Below are positions 24,815-36,500 of a stretch of DNA of 64,000 bases, piece after piece. Under the pieces are notes generated by a model. It worked only from the letters and a program-made list of their open reading frames with translations. It searched no databases and was not told the origin of the DNA. The DNA is from Rotaria sp. Silwood1. Lineage: Eukaryota > Rotifera > Eurotatoria > Philodinida > Philodinidae. The DNA lies in contig CAJNOP010000874.1 in NCBI GenBank assembly GCA_905250075.1, positions 16,468 through 80,467 on the forward strand. The letters run 5' to 3'. The position numbers were made by a program, and so were the translations under genes. Numbering within the stretch: position 1 is the stretch's first letter; every line of letters begins with the position of its first letter.

Positions 24815-25935
24815 ATGGCAGTACAATCTGATCTACCAATAGCGAACAAATCAAATGAACTTCTTCGTTTCTTTTTTGCAAGTTTTTCTCAAGGTTTTAC
24901 TGGTTTTTGTACTAAGTAAGTAAATTATAGAATCAAATAATCATTATATATATATTATTATTATTATTTCAGTCCCATCGATGTGATTAAAACACGTATG
25001 CAAGTAGATGGTGAATTACAAAAAACACGTAGTGTTGGTGAACAAATGCACAATCGTTATTATCAAGGTTTTATTCGTGGAACACTTCGTATTGTTCGTG
25101 AAGAAGGTCTTGCTGGTCTAATGCGTGGTGCTGTTCCTGGTACATTACGAGATGCTACTTATTCTGGCATGCGTATTGTAAGTAGTCTATTTATTTAATC
25201 ATTGTTCTCAATTTCTTTAAATAAATGTTTAAGGAAAAAACTTATTTTACTTTCCGTTTGAAAGATAAATAACAATCATTTATTTTATGTAAACATTTTA
25301 TTTATTATTTTAATTTCTTTTTTTAATAGTATCTATATGAACCATTCAAAAACTTATTAGGTGGTGGTAATAATCTTCATACGAAAATAATAGCTGGTAT
25401 ATTTTCCGGTGCTATATCAAGTTTTTTTGCAACACCACTCGATGTTGTTAAAATTCGTCTTCAAGTCAAAGGTGAACGACGATATCGTGGTTTAATGCAT
25501 GGTCTTATTGATGTAGGCAAAACAGAAGGTTTAGCAGGTCTTTATAAAGGTTGGGGACCAACAATGATTCGTGCTGCTATACTTACTGGTAGTCAAGTAG
25601 CATCATACGATCAAATCAAAAGAATTCTAATTGGTCATGGTTATATGCAAGAAGGTATAGCCTTGCATACGGTAGCTTCGTTCTTTGCTGGTCTTATTTG
25701 TTCGCTAACAACATCACCAGTAGATGTCATTAAAACTCGATATCAAAATACACCTGCTCATTTAGGCATATACTCAAGTGTATTTGATTGTTTTCTTCAA
25801 TCATTTAAAGCTGAAGGTTTCTATGGTCTTTACAAAGGCTTTTTACCTAATTGGATGCGTCTTGGGCCACATTCAATCATGGCGTTTATTATTTATGATA
25901 ATATGTGCATCGCTTTTGGTTTGAAACCAATTTAG
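24815..25935 (+). CDS. Mitochondrial carrier (SLC25 family, UCP/SLC25A30-like)
   Basis: Three exons: 24815-24915, 24973-25177 and 25330-25935, giving 303 residues, the normal size for the family. Three tandem repeats of about 100 residues carry the carrier signatures PIDVIKTR, PLDVVKIR and PVDVIKTR, each with the G-x-x-G-L-Y-K/M-R-G type motif (GLAGLMRGA, GLAGLYKGW, GFYGLYKGF). Each repeat has two membrane helices, placing the protein in the mitochondrial inner membrane. LPNWMRLGP near the end and the overall spacing suggest the uncoupling-protein/SLC25A14/A30/dicarboxylate branch, but the substrate cannot be assigned. A poly(A) signal lies at 26075-26080. Confidence 0.92.
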
Positions 25936-27383
25936 TTTATATTAAATATCAAATTTGATTAATTATTGAACATTAGGTTTTTTATTTAAGTTCAATATAA
26001 TAGATTGTCTTCACAACAAAAACAGTTCAAAAAAGTAAAAATTACGAAAAGCTTCTGTGAAGTACAAATTATTCAATAAAAATAAATATTTTCTACATAA
26101 TTTTCTCTAGCTTTCTTTTTGTTTAATAATCCGTAAAACGATGATTTTGTCTTGCCGCGTCTTCGTTATATTTGGTCGAAGAGAATCTATGTTTTTCATT
26201 CATATAAAATAATTAGTACCATATATACGTCAGATTTTGATGTAGTTATTTCCAATATTTTTTAATGCGTAGTACTAATAGGAAATATGAAATCGATCGA
26301 TTAATTACATTTTTTCTTATTTTAAAACCAATTTTATTAATAGAATAATTGCTTGTTAAGAGACATTTAAAAATACTAATCAATTTTTATGATTTTTGCT
26401 ATAAAAATAAACTCGAATCGCTATTTTGTTTCATGATGATCAATAAATCAGCGAATCGTACAATACTTGTTCAAATGTTGCTACAAAGTTCAACGTTCCT
26501 ATGTTATCAATATTTTTCTTTGAAACTCCCATATGAAGCTCCATTCGTTCTCGATTTACTCCAAAAAAAAGATAACATTGAAGTAAGAACTCTATTTCTT
26601 TCAGTTAATGAAAAAGAATTCCAGCAGCAACTATATTTCATATTGCTATGACCTTTCGAAGTCTTCGTCATATTGAAGATTGGTAATTCGAAATTTAAAA
26701 TGTATTCATCAGTCTCGTATGTTAAACAAAACTTTATTCGTTATGACTGTCCATGAATATAATTGATTTTCATTTACCTTTTTTGATTGATAAAAGATGC
26801 TGAGTATTGCTAGAGGGCTCACAATACGAGCTCAGTGTGTGTCTGTTTTCCATTGATTAGACAAATGCTACGTCATAGTTCTTTGGGATGTGGTTGTGAG
26901 TGTGGGCAAGAAACGACCACATCCACACTCATTTCGTATTTTAGATAACAGTAATTACTTTGAAGGTTGATTCTAAACTAAACTAGATTGAACCAACTCT
27001 ATTGAGGAAGTATCGAAATTGTTTTATATGACAAACATTAAGAATAACCCTATGTGTATATTATACTATACTGAAATTCTTTTAATGTGTATTAATGCTG
27101 GTTAAGTTTGCTTCTTGAACATAATATTTAATTAAGAAAGAGTTAAGTTAAGAGATTTTAATGAAAATAAAAATCATATAAGAAAAAAATTGAAAGGAAT
27201 AAATGTAGAGAAAAAAAATTAGATAAAAACAGGATCGTGAATCGTAAAAAAAATTTAATGCATTAATGTGATAACGCTGAATAGTGATTTTTTTGCAATC
27301 ACCTATCGGCAAGGAAAAACTAGCTAAGGAAAGAAAAATAATCATTTGAATCACATGCAAATGAACTAAATAAATACTCAGTG
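25936..27383. other. Intergenic with one telomere-like hairpin
   Basis: Carrier 3' UTR, then AT-rich DNA. The 100-residue ORF at 26349-26651 is unsupported. A telomere-like palindrome lies at 26885-26931. Confidence 0.5.
26885..26931. repeat. Telomere-like palindrome 2
   Basis: G-arm GGGATGTGGTTGTGAGTGTG, core GGCAAGAAACGACCAC, C-arm with CCACATCCACACTC. The core matches that of the palindrome near 32.7 kb (GGCAAGAGACGATCAC). Confidence 0.85.
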
Positions 27384-30300
27384 TCAATAAAAATAAAATG
27401 TCATGACAATATTCATGACAATAAATATCGATGACATCGAAGTAATCTGTCCATGCGATGGTTGAGTTATTCCGCCATCGATACTTCGACTAGAACTACG
27501 TATAGTAAGTTCATGTGTTGATAATAATTGATATTGAGAATCTTGAGCAGTAACACGTATTACTGTTTCACTATTGTTCAAAGTTGATGTTTGCCAATGA
27601 AAAAGTGCTGTTTGTTCATCAAAACTAGCGGATGATGGTCCTTGAATTAGATTATAAGTTATATGTGAAGTATATGGACTAATAGCAGTGAAATTGATTG
27701 TAATAGAATTTGAATCATTCACAGTAAGAATAAGTGGTAAATCTGGATTAAATTCTGGTGGATAACGTTGATCAATAGAAATTTGAAGAACAGTTTCAGC
27801 TGCTATTCTTGATGTTCGTCCAAGAGAAATGTCATTTGTAACTGCAATATCATAGAAACAAGTTTGTTGAGCAGTTGTCCACGATGATCGATTTGTTAAT
27901 GATGGATCTATATTACATGCTGAAAGTGTTGAATTCAATTGAGATGCGGGAGGTTCAGGTGATATGAATGATGGAATATACAAAATATTTTGATTAGCAT
28001 AATTTGTCGCTGAATCACCCATTTCATAATAAAAAAGTGATTGATTTGGGTCGATAGCCCATGGTTGTCCAAATTGTTGATGAATTTGTTCAAGAGTAAG
28101 TGTATTAGGAAGACCTAATATAGTTCCATTTGGTGTTCGAAGATCATTATTTGGGTTATTATCATATAAACCAAGTAAACCAAATGTACGGTTTCGATAT
28201 GAACCAGCAACTGATACACCAATATTAAGTACTAGACCATCTGTTAATGAAATAGGTGTTATTTGAATACTAACACCGATAAACCAAGAAAGTGTAAGAA
28301 TACCACTGGTTTGATTTCGTTCTAAAGTCATTTCAGGAAAAAAGAGTGTAAGAGAATTATTTGTAGAAATTGTATCATCAGTTGTTGCATCAAGATCGAG
28401 TGTTTCATTATCTCGTTGAATAATTAACATATCTCGTCTCGAAACAGTAATGCTCATACGTTGTGCAAGAGAATGATTAGATTTAGCTGCAAAACCACGA
28501 ATAACAGTAGCACTATTATTGAATGAACTAAGTGGTGCTGTGCGTATTTGAGCATTAAATATAAAAGACTGTGTGGATGGATTAAAAGCAGTATTGATTG
28601 ATGTTGAAAAATCAGTAATAGCTAAATAGGTATATTCACCATAACCGTTGAATGTATATGCTGAACCATCAAGAGTAGTAAAATGAGGATCACCCCATGT
28701 TCCACCCCATGCATTCGGTGAATTACTACCTCGACGGGATGGTCTTAACTCAAAATATCTTGTACAATGTTCTTCATTTGAATTTAAAAGACAACAAGCG
28801 AGGAACGGTAATGTATCACTAAAGAAATGAAGAATTGGAGATGATGCTGGTCGATAACGATTATCTGTTCCAGCACCTGTACCATGAGTTATCAGTTGAC
28901 CATTACTACCATAACAACATCGAGTACCTGCGTTCCATTGATTGGTTGAACGTGATAAATAACACGCAACAGCTGATAATTCATCACGATTAGATCGTCC
29001 ACGACGAAGACGGCAATTAATTGATGAATCATAATTATTTTCCATACATAAAGGATCTGGTTCATAACAACAACGTGCAACACGTGCTTGGGCTATTGTT
29101 AATGGACAAGGTAATAAATTTTCATTCCATGTTAATGGTGATGGCTGTCCTTGTGCCCATGTTTGACAAGAACCCGAAGTATCTATGGTAGTATCATGTA
29201 ATACAATTAATTGAGAATTAAAACCAGCATAAACGGTATTTGTCAAATTATCACGTGCTATAATACGAAAAAATACTGTTGCCAGATCATTGTTACCAAT
29301 TGATGGAATAAGAATCGATGTTGATTGAAAACCTAATGTGGGCATAAGATTTGTTTGGAGTACAATATGACTATTTTCTGTAATACCACCATTTGATTCG
29401 TTTAATGTAACACTCCACATTTCTATTTCAAATCGCATTCTATTATTTGGCCAATTATTCATTGTTGTTTCTGATAAATACCATCCCAGAATAAGTCGAT
29501 CACCTATTGTTATAATGATATCTGTACGATTGAGAATAATTACTTGAGCATTATCTACTGATGAAAGTCCATATTCAACTGATGTATAAGTGAATGTGTT
29601 TGGAAGTAATTGATATGTAATACCTCTATCAGTACTTAAGTGAACATTAATAGAAGTAGGTAATGGTACAGATGGTGTAAGACAAATAGCTTGAAATTCA
29701 CTGATAACAATAGCATCAACTAATATTGATTCACTAAATCGGCATTTAATATCACCTTCACTTGTATTTGTGAAACATGGACCTTGAATAGTAATTGGTG
29801 TAAAACCAAGTTGAGATCCACGGCGTGGTCTAAATAATAAATTTGAATCATTACCACAGCCACCAAGAACAATTGTATCTGAATCGATTCGAAAAACAAA
29901 TAGACCAGGAACATTAACATTACTTATATTTACTAATCGACGAACATTACTGGTTCGGGAATAGGGTAACATTTCAAAAATAATACCATCACCTGCATTA
30001 AAACCAGCTTGGCCGCCGATTTCAGATGATGAATTGACACCTAATAAAGAACTAGTTGAAGGACTAGCCCATTGCAAATCATGATAAAGAAGAAAAGCAA
30101 AACTACGTATTTCATCTGTTACCAGTACAATTTGAAATGTGTTCACTAGATTCGTTTGATAAGAATAAGCACCTACTTGATACCATGTACCAGTAATAAT
30201 CATCGATGGATTAAATGATCGTTCACCAGGAAAATATTGTTGAACATAGGTTATTGCCTTTTCAAATACAACAGTATTGCTTTGATTGGCATAAATATGA

Positions 30301-30668
30301 TAATAAACTTTATTACCCGATGGAATAGAGCCTCGGGTATCTATATCAGACCAGAATCCGGCAATCACGCGACGACCATCGTTAAGTGGAAATGGTGTAG
30401 GTACAAATTGAGATATTGGTCCCAGAAAAGAAAAAAGACCATTATTAGCTAAGTAAATTTGACGATGGTTGCTATTAAAATAAGGAAATATTCGAGGTAA
30501 TGGTAAAGCATTTGTACTTCCATCATCATTAGGTGGAAACACTTGATCATTAGCTGTTGGTCCATATGGAAAAAACTCACTCAAAGGAACACTGTCAGTT
30601 ATACTAAGGATACAGGTAAAAACGAAAAATACACGAACAAGCATTTTCATCGCCGGAAAATTGGTCAC
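27384..30668 (-). CDS. Secreted/surface NIDO-AMOP-vWD protein (mesh/MUC4/SUSD2-like)
   Basis: A single uninterrupted frame of 1094 codons. The N-terminus has a signal peptide (MKMLVRVFFVFTCILSITDS, from Met7). A NIDO domain follows, with IYLANNGLFSFLG, VIAGFWSDIDTRG and FNPSMIITGTWYQVG. Around residues 260-500 are beta-rich regions that may be IPT/TIG-like. A cysteine-rich AMOP-like domain begins at CQTWAQ (about residue 500), and a vWD domain begins at WGDPHFTTLDG, with VAGSYRNRTFGLLGLYDN later. Then comes a cadherin- or Ig-like segment and a hydrophobic C-terminus (SSIFIVMNIVMTFYFY) that fits a GPI signal or a short membrane anchor. In insects the same order belongs to Mesh of septate junctions, and in vertebrates to MUC4 and SUSD2. 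Many N-glycosylation sequons are present. The lack of introns is unusual here. Confidence 0.85.
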   Translation of the reverse strand: MTNFPAMKMLVRVFFVFTCILSITDSVPLSEFFPYGPTANDQVFPPNDDGSTNALPLPRIFPYFNSNHRQIYLANNGLFSFLGPISQFVPTPFPLNDGRRVIAGFWSDIDTRGSIPSGNKVYYHIYANQSNTVVFEKAITYVQQYFPGERSFNPSMIITGTWYQVGAYSYQTNLVNTFQIVLVTDEIRSFAFLLYHDLQWASPSTSSLLGVNSSSEIGGQAGFNAGDGIIFEMLPYSRTSNVRRLVNISNVNVPGLFVFRIDSDTIVLGGCGNDSNLLFRPRRGSQLGFTPITIQGPCFTNTSEGDIKCRFSESILVDAIVISEFQAICLTPSVPLPTSINVHLSTDRGITYQLLPNTFTYTSVEYGLSSVDNAQVIILNRTDIIITIGDRLILGWYLSETTMNNWPNNRMRFEIEMWSVTLNESNGGITENSHIVLQTNLMPTLGFQSTSILIPSIGNNDLATVFFRIIARDNLTNTVYAGFNSQLIVLHDTTIDTSGSCQTWAQGQPSPLTWNENLLPCPLTIAQARVARCCYEPDPLCMENNYDSSINCRLRRGRSNRDELSAVACYLSRSTNQWNAGTRCCYGSNGQLITHGTGAGTDNRYRPASSPILHFFSDTLPFLACCLLNSNEEHCTRYFELRPSRRGSNSPNAWGGTWGDPHFTTLDGSAYTFNGYGEYTYLAITDFSTSINTAFNPSTQSFIFNAQIRTAPLSSFNNSATVIRGFAAKSNHSLAQRMSITVSRRDMLIIQRDNETLDLDATTDDTISTNNSLTLFFPEMTLERNQTSGILTLSWFIGVSIQITPISLTDGLVLNIGVSVAGSYRNRTFGLLGLYDNNPNNDLRTPNGTILGLPNTLTLEQIHQQFGQPWAIDPNQSLFYYEMGDSATNYANQNILYIPSFISPEPPASQLNSTLSACNIDPSLTNRSSWTTAQQTCFYDIAVTNDISLGRTSRIAAETVLQISIDQRYPPEFNPDLPLILTVNDSNSITINFTAISPYTSHITYNLIQGPSSASFDEQTALFHWQTSTLNNSETVIRVTAQDSQYQLLSTHELTIRSSSRSIDGGITQPSHGQITSMSSIFIVMNIVMTFYFY

Positions 30669-31219
30669 TGAAAACGAATGATTTGTTTTTTTGTCAACTT
30701 TCTTCGCTCTTTATAATCTGTCTGCTTCTCCCAATGAGTTCTCCAATGATTCATCTATTTGATTACTAATACGGCACTTTCAATGCTTCAAGCTAACTGA
30801 CATCGTCGAGCAACTATTTTATAAAACTCAAGAACAGATGATGGCATGATTTCTTACGTCTTGTTTGTATTATTGTATAGATTCAACAAAATCATGGACA
30901 AATTTTTGTTCTCACTAAATAAACTTTATAAGTTTTAAGGATCTTCACTAATGCCTTATCATGCACATACTATTGACATAAAAGAAACCTGTGACTGTTA
31001 AGACTGTTTATGCTATTTTGAAAAGCACTACTTGCGAAAAAAAAACAGATGTGACTTTTGCATACCGATGGAATGAAAATAAACGAAACACTTCTGCGTC
31101 TCAATTATTCTTAAAAAATATTTTGTTTTCAACGCTTGAAAGGTAAATGTACGTGTGAGTACGGAGAGACGGAGGAAGAGGCAGAAACTGATATAAGTAT
31201 CTGTGTAGAGGTAATGACA

Positions 31220-31253
31220 TGGGTGTAGGTGTTGATCTTCCATTCCCACACCC
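31220..31253. repeat. Telomere-like palindrome 3 (short)
   Basis: GGGTGTAGGTGTT, core GATCTTCCATT, then CCCACACCC. The core resembles the GATCTTCTCTTC core type seen at 36.7, 51.7 and 58.7 kb. Confidence 0.7.
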
Positions 31254-31568
31254 TTTAAAGACTAGAATAACGAAAAAAATCGAAATAATTAAAAAATAGA
31301 AACATTTCGTGATGTTTTTTTAGTAATTTTGAAATGTTTACATTTTTGTATTGACGTTAAAGGCAATACTTTTGAACAGTATTTATGAACTTTGTATTAG
31401 CCAAAAAAAATTATGTTCTTCTCTTCCAAATAAAGAGAAATATTAGGTCAAGCTTGTTTTAGCAACGGAGCTAGACGCTTTTTTTAAGTGAACTCGACTT
31501 TTGAGACAACTTGTATCATTGAAAATAGTGTGAATGTTCTCTGCAAAAAAAGCTGTCAGACTGAACCA

Positions 31569-31717
31569 TTTTTTGGTACCATTCTCAGAACCATTTTTAG
31601 TTCTAGCCAAAGAGTCTGAACTGTTTAAAGTTTCACTTTTCTGGCTAAAACCTTTTTAATTTTTGGACGTTTTGGCTGGAACTTATAAAAAAAGGTTCTG
31701 AAAATGGTGCCAAAATC
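31569..31717. repeat. Inverted repeat of about 45-bp arms
   Basis: Left arm TTTTTGGTACCATTCTCAGA... with AACCATTTTTAGTTCTAGCC is answered about 55 bp later by its imperfect reverse complement (TTTTGGCTGGAACTT...GGTTCTGAAAATGGTGCC). A foldback-like insertion of unknown class. Confidence 0.7.
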
Positions 31718-32013
31718 TAAAACCCTAAATGTTTTCTTATGACACCTTTTTGTTTTTAGAGAGTTGGAAATGCTTCTTTCTAAGTATTTATTGAGATCAT
31801 CATTGTCTGTACTATCTTTAGATATGACTAATAAATTAACAACAAATGTTTTAATATATTGTAACTTGGTTAAATATTTAACTTCTTTAAACAATAAAAG
31901 TGGTACACTGTAAATTGATCAATTTAACTATATCATGCGTTAGATATTCTAGACAAAATATCGCTGAATGCTTAGTGAAGTATATTTTCACTTTCAAAAT
32001 AGTTCATAGGTAA

Positions 32014-32421
32014 TCATTGTAAGTTGTTTTGAGCAAGCATCTTATAATAAGCTCCACGTCGTTGTGTCAATTTTGTATGAGTACCACTTTCCACTATATG
32101 ATCTCTATCCAGTACATAAATCCAATCACATAAGCGAATAATTGAAATACAATGAGTAATAATCGATTGGGATCTTTTGTTTGAGTTTGTTCAAGAGCTT
32201 CTTGTACAATCTATAATTAACAAATGAAGATGTCACTTTGGTTGATAAATAGAAAAAAAGTAAACATACTTGTTCATTTTGTGAATCCATGGCACTTGTA
32301 GCTCCATCTAACAGCAATACTTTAGGTCGGCGAACAAGAACTCGAGCAATAGCAATACGTTGCTTCTGACCACTCGATAGAAAACTGCCTTTCAATCCTA
32401 CTTTTGTCTCATAACCCTTTA
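32014..32421 (-). pseudogene. ABC transporter (ABCB/MDR type) 3'-terminal relic
   Basis: The part read on the minus strand is the end of a nucleotide-binding domain. It has signature-like [20 protein letters not shown], Walker [14 protein letters not shown], an intron (GTATG at 32271, acceptor near 32214), then the H-loop region as [20 protein letters not shown] and a normal C-terminus ending in TGA at 32016. Between the second exon start and the H-loop the frame shifts by one base inside an AAAA run near 32175, so the copy cannot be read through. The Walker A part and all membrane helices are absent upstream, where a telomere-like palindrome begins about 55 bp away. This is a truncated, decaying gene copy. 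ABC signature Leu-Ser-Ser-Gly-Gln is intact. Confidence 0.8.
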
Positions 32422-32474
32422 AAAAAATATCATGCTATACTGATAGATATTATATAATTTTGTATTGTTCAACC

Positions 32475-32538
32475 TGGGTGTAGGTGTGGGTGGGTGTGGT
32501 GTGCCACCTAGAATACTAAAATCCACATCCACACCCAC
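32475..32538. repeat. Telomere-like palindrome 4
   Basis: G-arm GGGTGTAGGTGTGGGTGGG, core GTGCCACCTAGAATACTAAA, C-arm ATCCACATCCACACCCACTT. It sits immediately upstream of the truncated ABC transporter relic. Confidence 0.8.
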
Positions 32539-32674
32539 TTTGTTGAGTTGTTTCATTCTATTAATCAGTTCAACTTTAGTCTCCCCATTGTAAATTGCCC
32601 CATATTGACAATTTATTTGAAAAACAATAAACTTTGATTGTGGTTTAATATTTAATATTGTAACAGAACTGATG

Positions 32675-32789
32675 AGGGAGTGTGGATGTGGGTGGCTGTG
32701 GGCAAGAGACGATCACACTCACCCACATCCACATCCACACCTACACTTGCTCACGCCCATATCCACTTATATCCACATCTGCACCCATA
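32675..32789. repeat. Telomere-like palindrome 5
   Basis: G-arm GGGAGTGTGGATGTGGGTGG, core GGCAAGAGACGATCAC shared with palindrome 2, and a C-arm of about 80 bp decaying from CCCACATCCACATCC into CATATCCACTTATATCC. Confidence 0.85.
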
Positions 32790-32824
32790 TCCTAATGTTT
32801 CAATTTGACTTCGAAAACATGGAC

Positions 32825-33502
32825 TAGCTAACTTCGAATTTCATCAATGTATCTTTCTGCATCCATTGTGTCATCTTCCAAAATCACCGACATTATTCAC
32901 CTTTGTCCGCATAAATCTAACTGCACCATTACCGTGACCGTAAATTTTGTTTTCTCATAAAGACTACCTTTTTTATCAGCCTCTTCTTTGTGGGCAGTTC
33001 ACATCTTGTCATTTTGACGGTTGTACATCCCATTTAAATCCAAAAATTTCTCGTCTGTAAAATGTCACCCTTTAGCATCATCTTTGATATTATGATGTTT
33101 TTATTCAATACTCACTTTTCAAACTTGACCCTCTTCTTGCTTTAAAGATCAGTTCATTTTGGCTGTTTTGTTTTTCTTCTATGGAAAGCAGTCAAACTCT
33201 TCACGTAAGATTCTTTGTATACTGCCTCTTAAAACATCCATTTCAGCAGCTCATCTCTTTGTTGACATCTGTTTCTTTTGAGTTAAGCATCATTTCACCT
33301 TCGAGATATTGGCTTTTATCCAAACTTTGCGCATGCGATCGGAAAACGACGATAAATTGATAGTATCAACGTTGTTGATCCTTTTTCTCCATAATTTTAA
33401 TTGTCTGTGATGAAACCTCACCGGTCAGATCACGATAAATTTTCGCTGCTCCACCACCATTTTCATATTTTTAACAGCTGTTTGTACTTCTTTACTTTTC
33501 AT
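32825..33502 (-). pseudogene. Tc1/mariner-like transposase relic
   Basis: With frameshifts allowed, the minus strand reads as a mariner-like transposase. It starts at ATG 33502 with MKSKEVQTAVKNMK and continues as GGGAAKIYRDLTGEVSSQTI and VDTINLSSFSDRMRKVWIK (the helix-turn-helix DNA-binding part). The catalytic core follows as FTDEKFLDLNGMYNRQNDKM, EEADKKGSLYEKTKF and VILEDDTMDAERYIDEIRS, ending at a stop near 32825. The first catalytic Asp (TDEKF) is present. At least three frameshifts and several stops make it inactive. Terminal inverted repeats were not found. It lies next to palindrome 5. Confidence 0.8.
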
Positions 33503-36500
33503 GTTTTTTCAAATATATCTAAAATGATTTTTGATCCCAATCATATACGGTTTCTTAGTAAAAAATATGTCTCAATCTAACAGAGAAAACAAGAGGAATA
33601 TTGAAAATACAAAAAGTCTAATTTATTCTGATTCACTCGTTATAGTTTATTATAAAGTTTTCTTTTTAAGTAAATTGTATGCTAGTGAGCAGAAGTTAGG
33701 AAAAATATAAAAACGAAAAACAAGAGATGCCGGTCAATATCAATGCCATTCGAAAATTTAACAATGTTTATATTAGTACACCATAGAAAAGCTATCCGTT
33801 CATATAGTATAATCCTCAATTATTTCAATACAATATTCATATTCAACGGCTCGATTCAATTCATTTTCTATTATAAAAATGCTCTTCACAACCAGGTAAG
33901 CTTCAAAATTTTTCGAAAAGATACGTTCAAAAAAGAACAATGTTCATATTAAATATCTTCACATGCAGTGAGGTTTAAACTCTCCCCATATTCTGTCCAG
34001 ATCCGTTCACTTTTGATCAATCCATTCCATTCTCTTCACCTACTTGGACGCGTTTTATGGATGATCCTTCAAGTAATAGGAAAACACTCTCAAGAGGTTT
34101 CTGTATTCTGTAGCACAATGACAATACCTTAACATCTATAAATATCATATTGCTTGCCACTATTTTCTTGTATACAAATAAAGTAGAAGAACATCTAATG
34201 AGTCTTCACAGTCGTTTCGGTCTCTATATTCCGTGAAAGTTAAACGATGAATTGCAATGTGATTTCTTTCTTTAACTTACAGTGCCCTTTATTCGATAAT
34301 ACACTTTTAAACGCTACCATATCCGATTTGTTGAATCATTTTTATAAAATGGTACGATAGACAATAGGATCATGTATATGCTCTAAAAGCACAAAGAAAA
34401 AGACCGCAACTCAATATAACTTATCGTTCTCTTTCATAGTCAATTGTAGTATCCGTGAAGAGAATGTCAATGTCAAGTGAAGAAAGTATTAACAAAATGA
34501 ACACTAAAGATAAGTTCAATGTTTTTTATTACAATAAGATCAAGGAATTGTTCAACTCATCTTTTTAAAATTCGACCGATTCTCCATGTACTGTAATACT
34601 GTAAAAGTTTTTTCATGCGATGAATAAAGTATTTATGCTATTAACACATGCTAAAAGATAGGAAGCAGGTATCGACAAATCTTTTCAACGGCGAAATATA
34701 GATGTTGATTTGAAAAGCTGAATTGAAAACAACTGTAGTTTGAATGAAAACCTGAAGACCTAAATCTCTTGTTGACGTATGGTTTTAGCTCAACAAGTAT
34801 CACCGTAGTACGGCAGCTTAATTTCCATTGTGAGCGGTGTTTTAACGTTGTTCACTGCTATATTCACTGAAAAATCCCGTAACCAAACCAACTTATACGA
34901 TTTTAATGCCCTTCTTTATGCTAACCGGTGCTGTCGTTTGGTATTTTGGACCATAGACATTCACTTATTTTCCACCTCAAATACAAAAAATACTGGTCAA
35001 ATGTCAAATACTTGCATTTCGCTCACTACAGGTTAATAGCTTCGTTTTCAAGTTTCTTTTCTTGGTTATCTGAGGACTTTTAGATGTTTCTATCATACAG
35101 AAAACTTTTTTTCTTATGCAATACGACAATGTACAGAAGTTAGGCGATTACTCCTGAGGAAATTGATCTTGATTAGTTCAGTTTTTTATCTAACTTTACA
35201 TACCTCACAAGTATTTATTTATTTTTAGGCTTCATGTCCGATTATTGTCATGAAAAACCCGATACTCATTATATTTTCTCAATCTTTAAATTGCTGAAGC
35301 TTCTTCTCTTTATAGAAACTGATTTAATCGTCGGACAAGAAACTGTTTTTTGAACATTTTTTTTCTCTATGTTTTGTGACTTATCCTTTCTTCCTTATTT
35401 TCCTGTCGGTGATCATTTTCAGTGATTTTATTGTTCGATACCTTTGTGAACTTAATTACATCCAAAAACCCATGTGATATTTCTTAGATATATTTGATCA
35501 TGTCAATTATCATCTCAAAAGCCATTAGTTTCAATGTCAATTTTTGGATCTTTTGTTTAAGATGTGTATGGTAAAGAGATTGAGAAATCAGAAAATTCTA
35601 ACTAGTGTAGCGGAATAAATGAACCTCCCAATATTTTGTGAATATCTCTTTCGAATTTTTTCCACAAGGTGATTCGTACAATTATCTTCAGTCAATACTA
35701 CACTTCAAAGTTTCTTGCCTTTTCACATCTACTCATTCTAATACAGCTCAAAAGAAGATATTCGTCTACGATTATGAGTTTCTAGTGGTCAAACTTCTTT
35801 CAAAAATAAATGAACTGGAACCATCGACCTTCCTAATTATACACTTCAAGAAGTACAGAAAACACTTTACAACATTCTGCTCGTACTGAAATGATATAGA
35901 AAATGCTTTCCTTCACCTCAGTAATAGATCTGAATATGTAATAATTTTCCATTTGACGTAACAAAATTAAAACTGTGATGAATCTTAGTAGAAGATTCTC
36001 AAAACAGGCCTAGAAATGAAGAAAGAAAAAAATTTTGTTAGAATAAAATTGCAGTATTTCAAAAATAAATATTCGCTGAATCGATAGAGTATTTCATAGA
36101 CTCCCAAATGGCCAAATTAGTTTCTTAGATGAGATCGAAAGGTCGGCGTAAAATCTTCTATATGAAAACGAATATTTTGAAAGCAGATGGCTTTGGAACA
36201 TTGTAGTGTTGATCAGATATAATTCCATATTTATTCGTTGGAAGAGCTCTTTTTATAAGGCTTTCTAGGAAATTGCATGGACTGTGTCTTGAAAAAACAT
36301 AAGTATTTATGTCACAATTTGAGAGAAATATTGACAAAATACTTAGAGACTCACTGTTCTGTTATACCATTATATACGATGTTCAAACAGCTTACGAGGA
36401 ATCCGATCCAGGTGTCCAACCCTGATTCAGTTCATCAATACTTCATTTAATAGAGTATAGTGAGGTAGTCAAGAGCTAAAAATATTATCGGTCGCCAACT

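Larger units (their letters stand above)
30669..32013. other. Intergenic with foldback and hairpin repeats
   Basis: Upstream region of the NIDO-AMOP-vWD gene, then a telomere-like palindrome (31220-31253) and an inverted repeat (31569-31717). The 73- and 89-residue ORFs here overlap those repeats and are not supported. Confidence 0.5.

Noticed and set aside
26349..26651. 100-residue ORF downstream of the carrier
   Set aside because: Low-complexity hydrophobic translation with no recognised motif and no start context.
28892..30452. ORFs inside the large NIDO-AMOP-vWD gene
   Set aside because: Other-frame shadows of a clearly coding 1094-codon frame.
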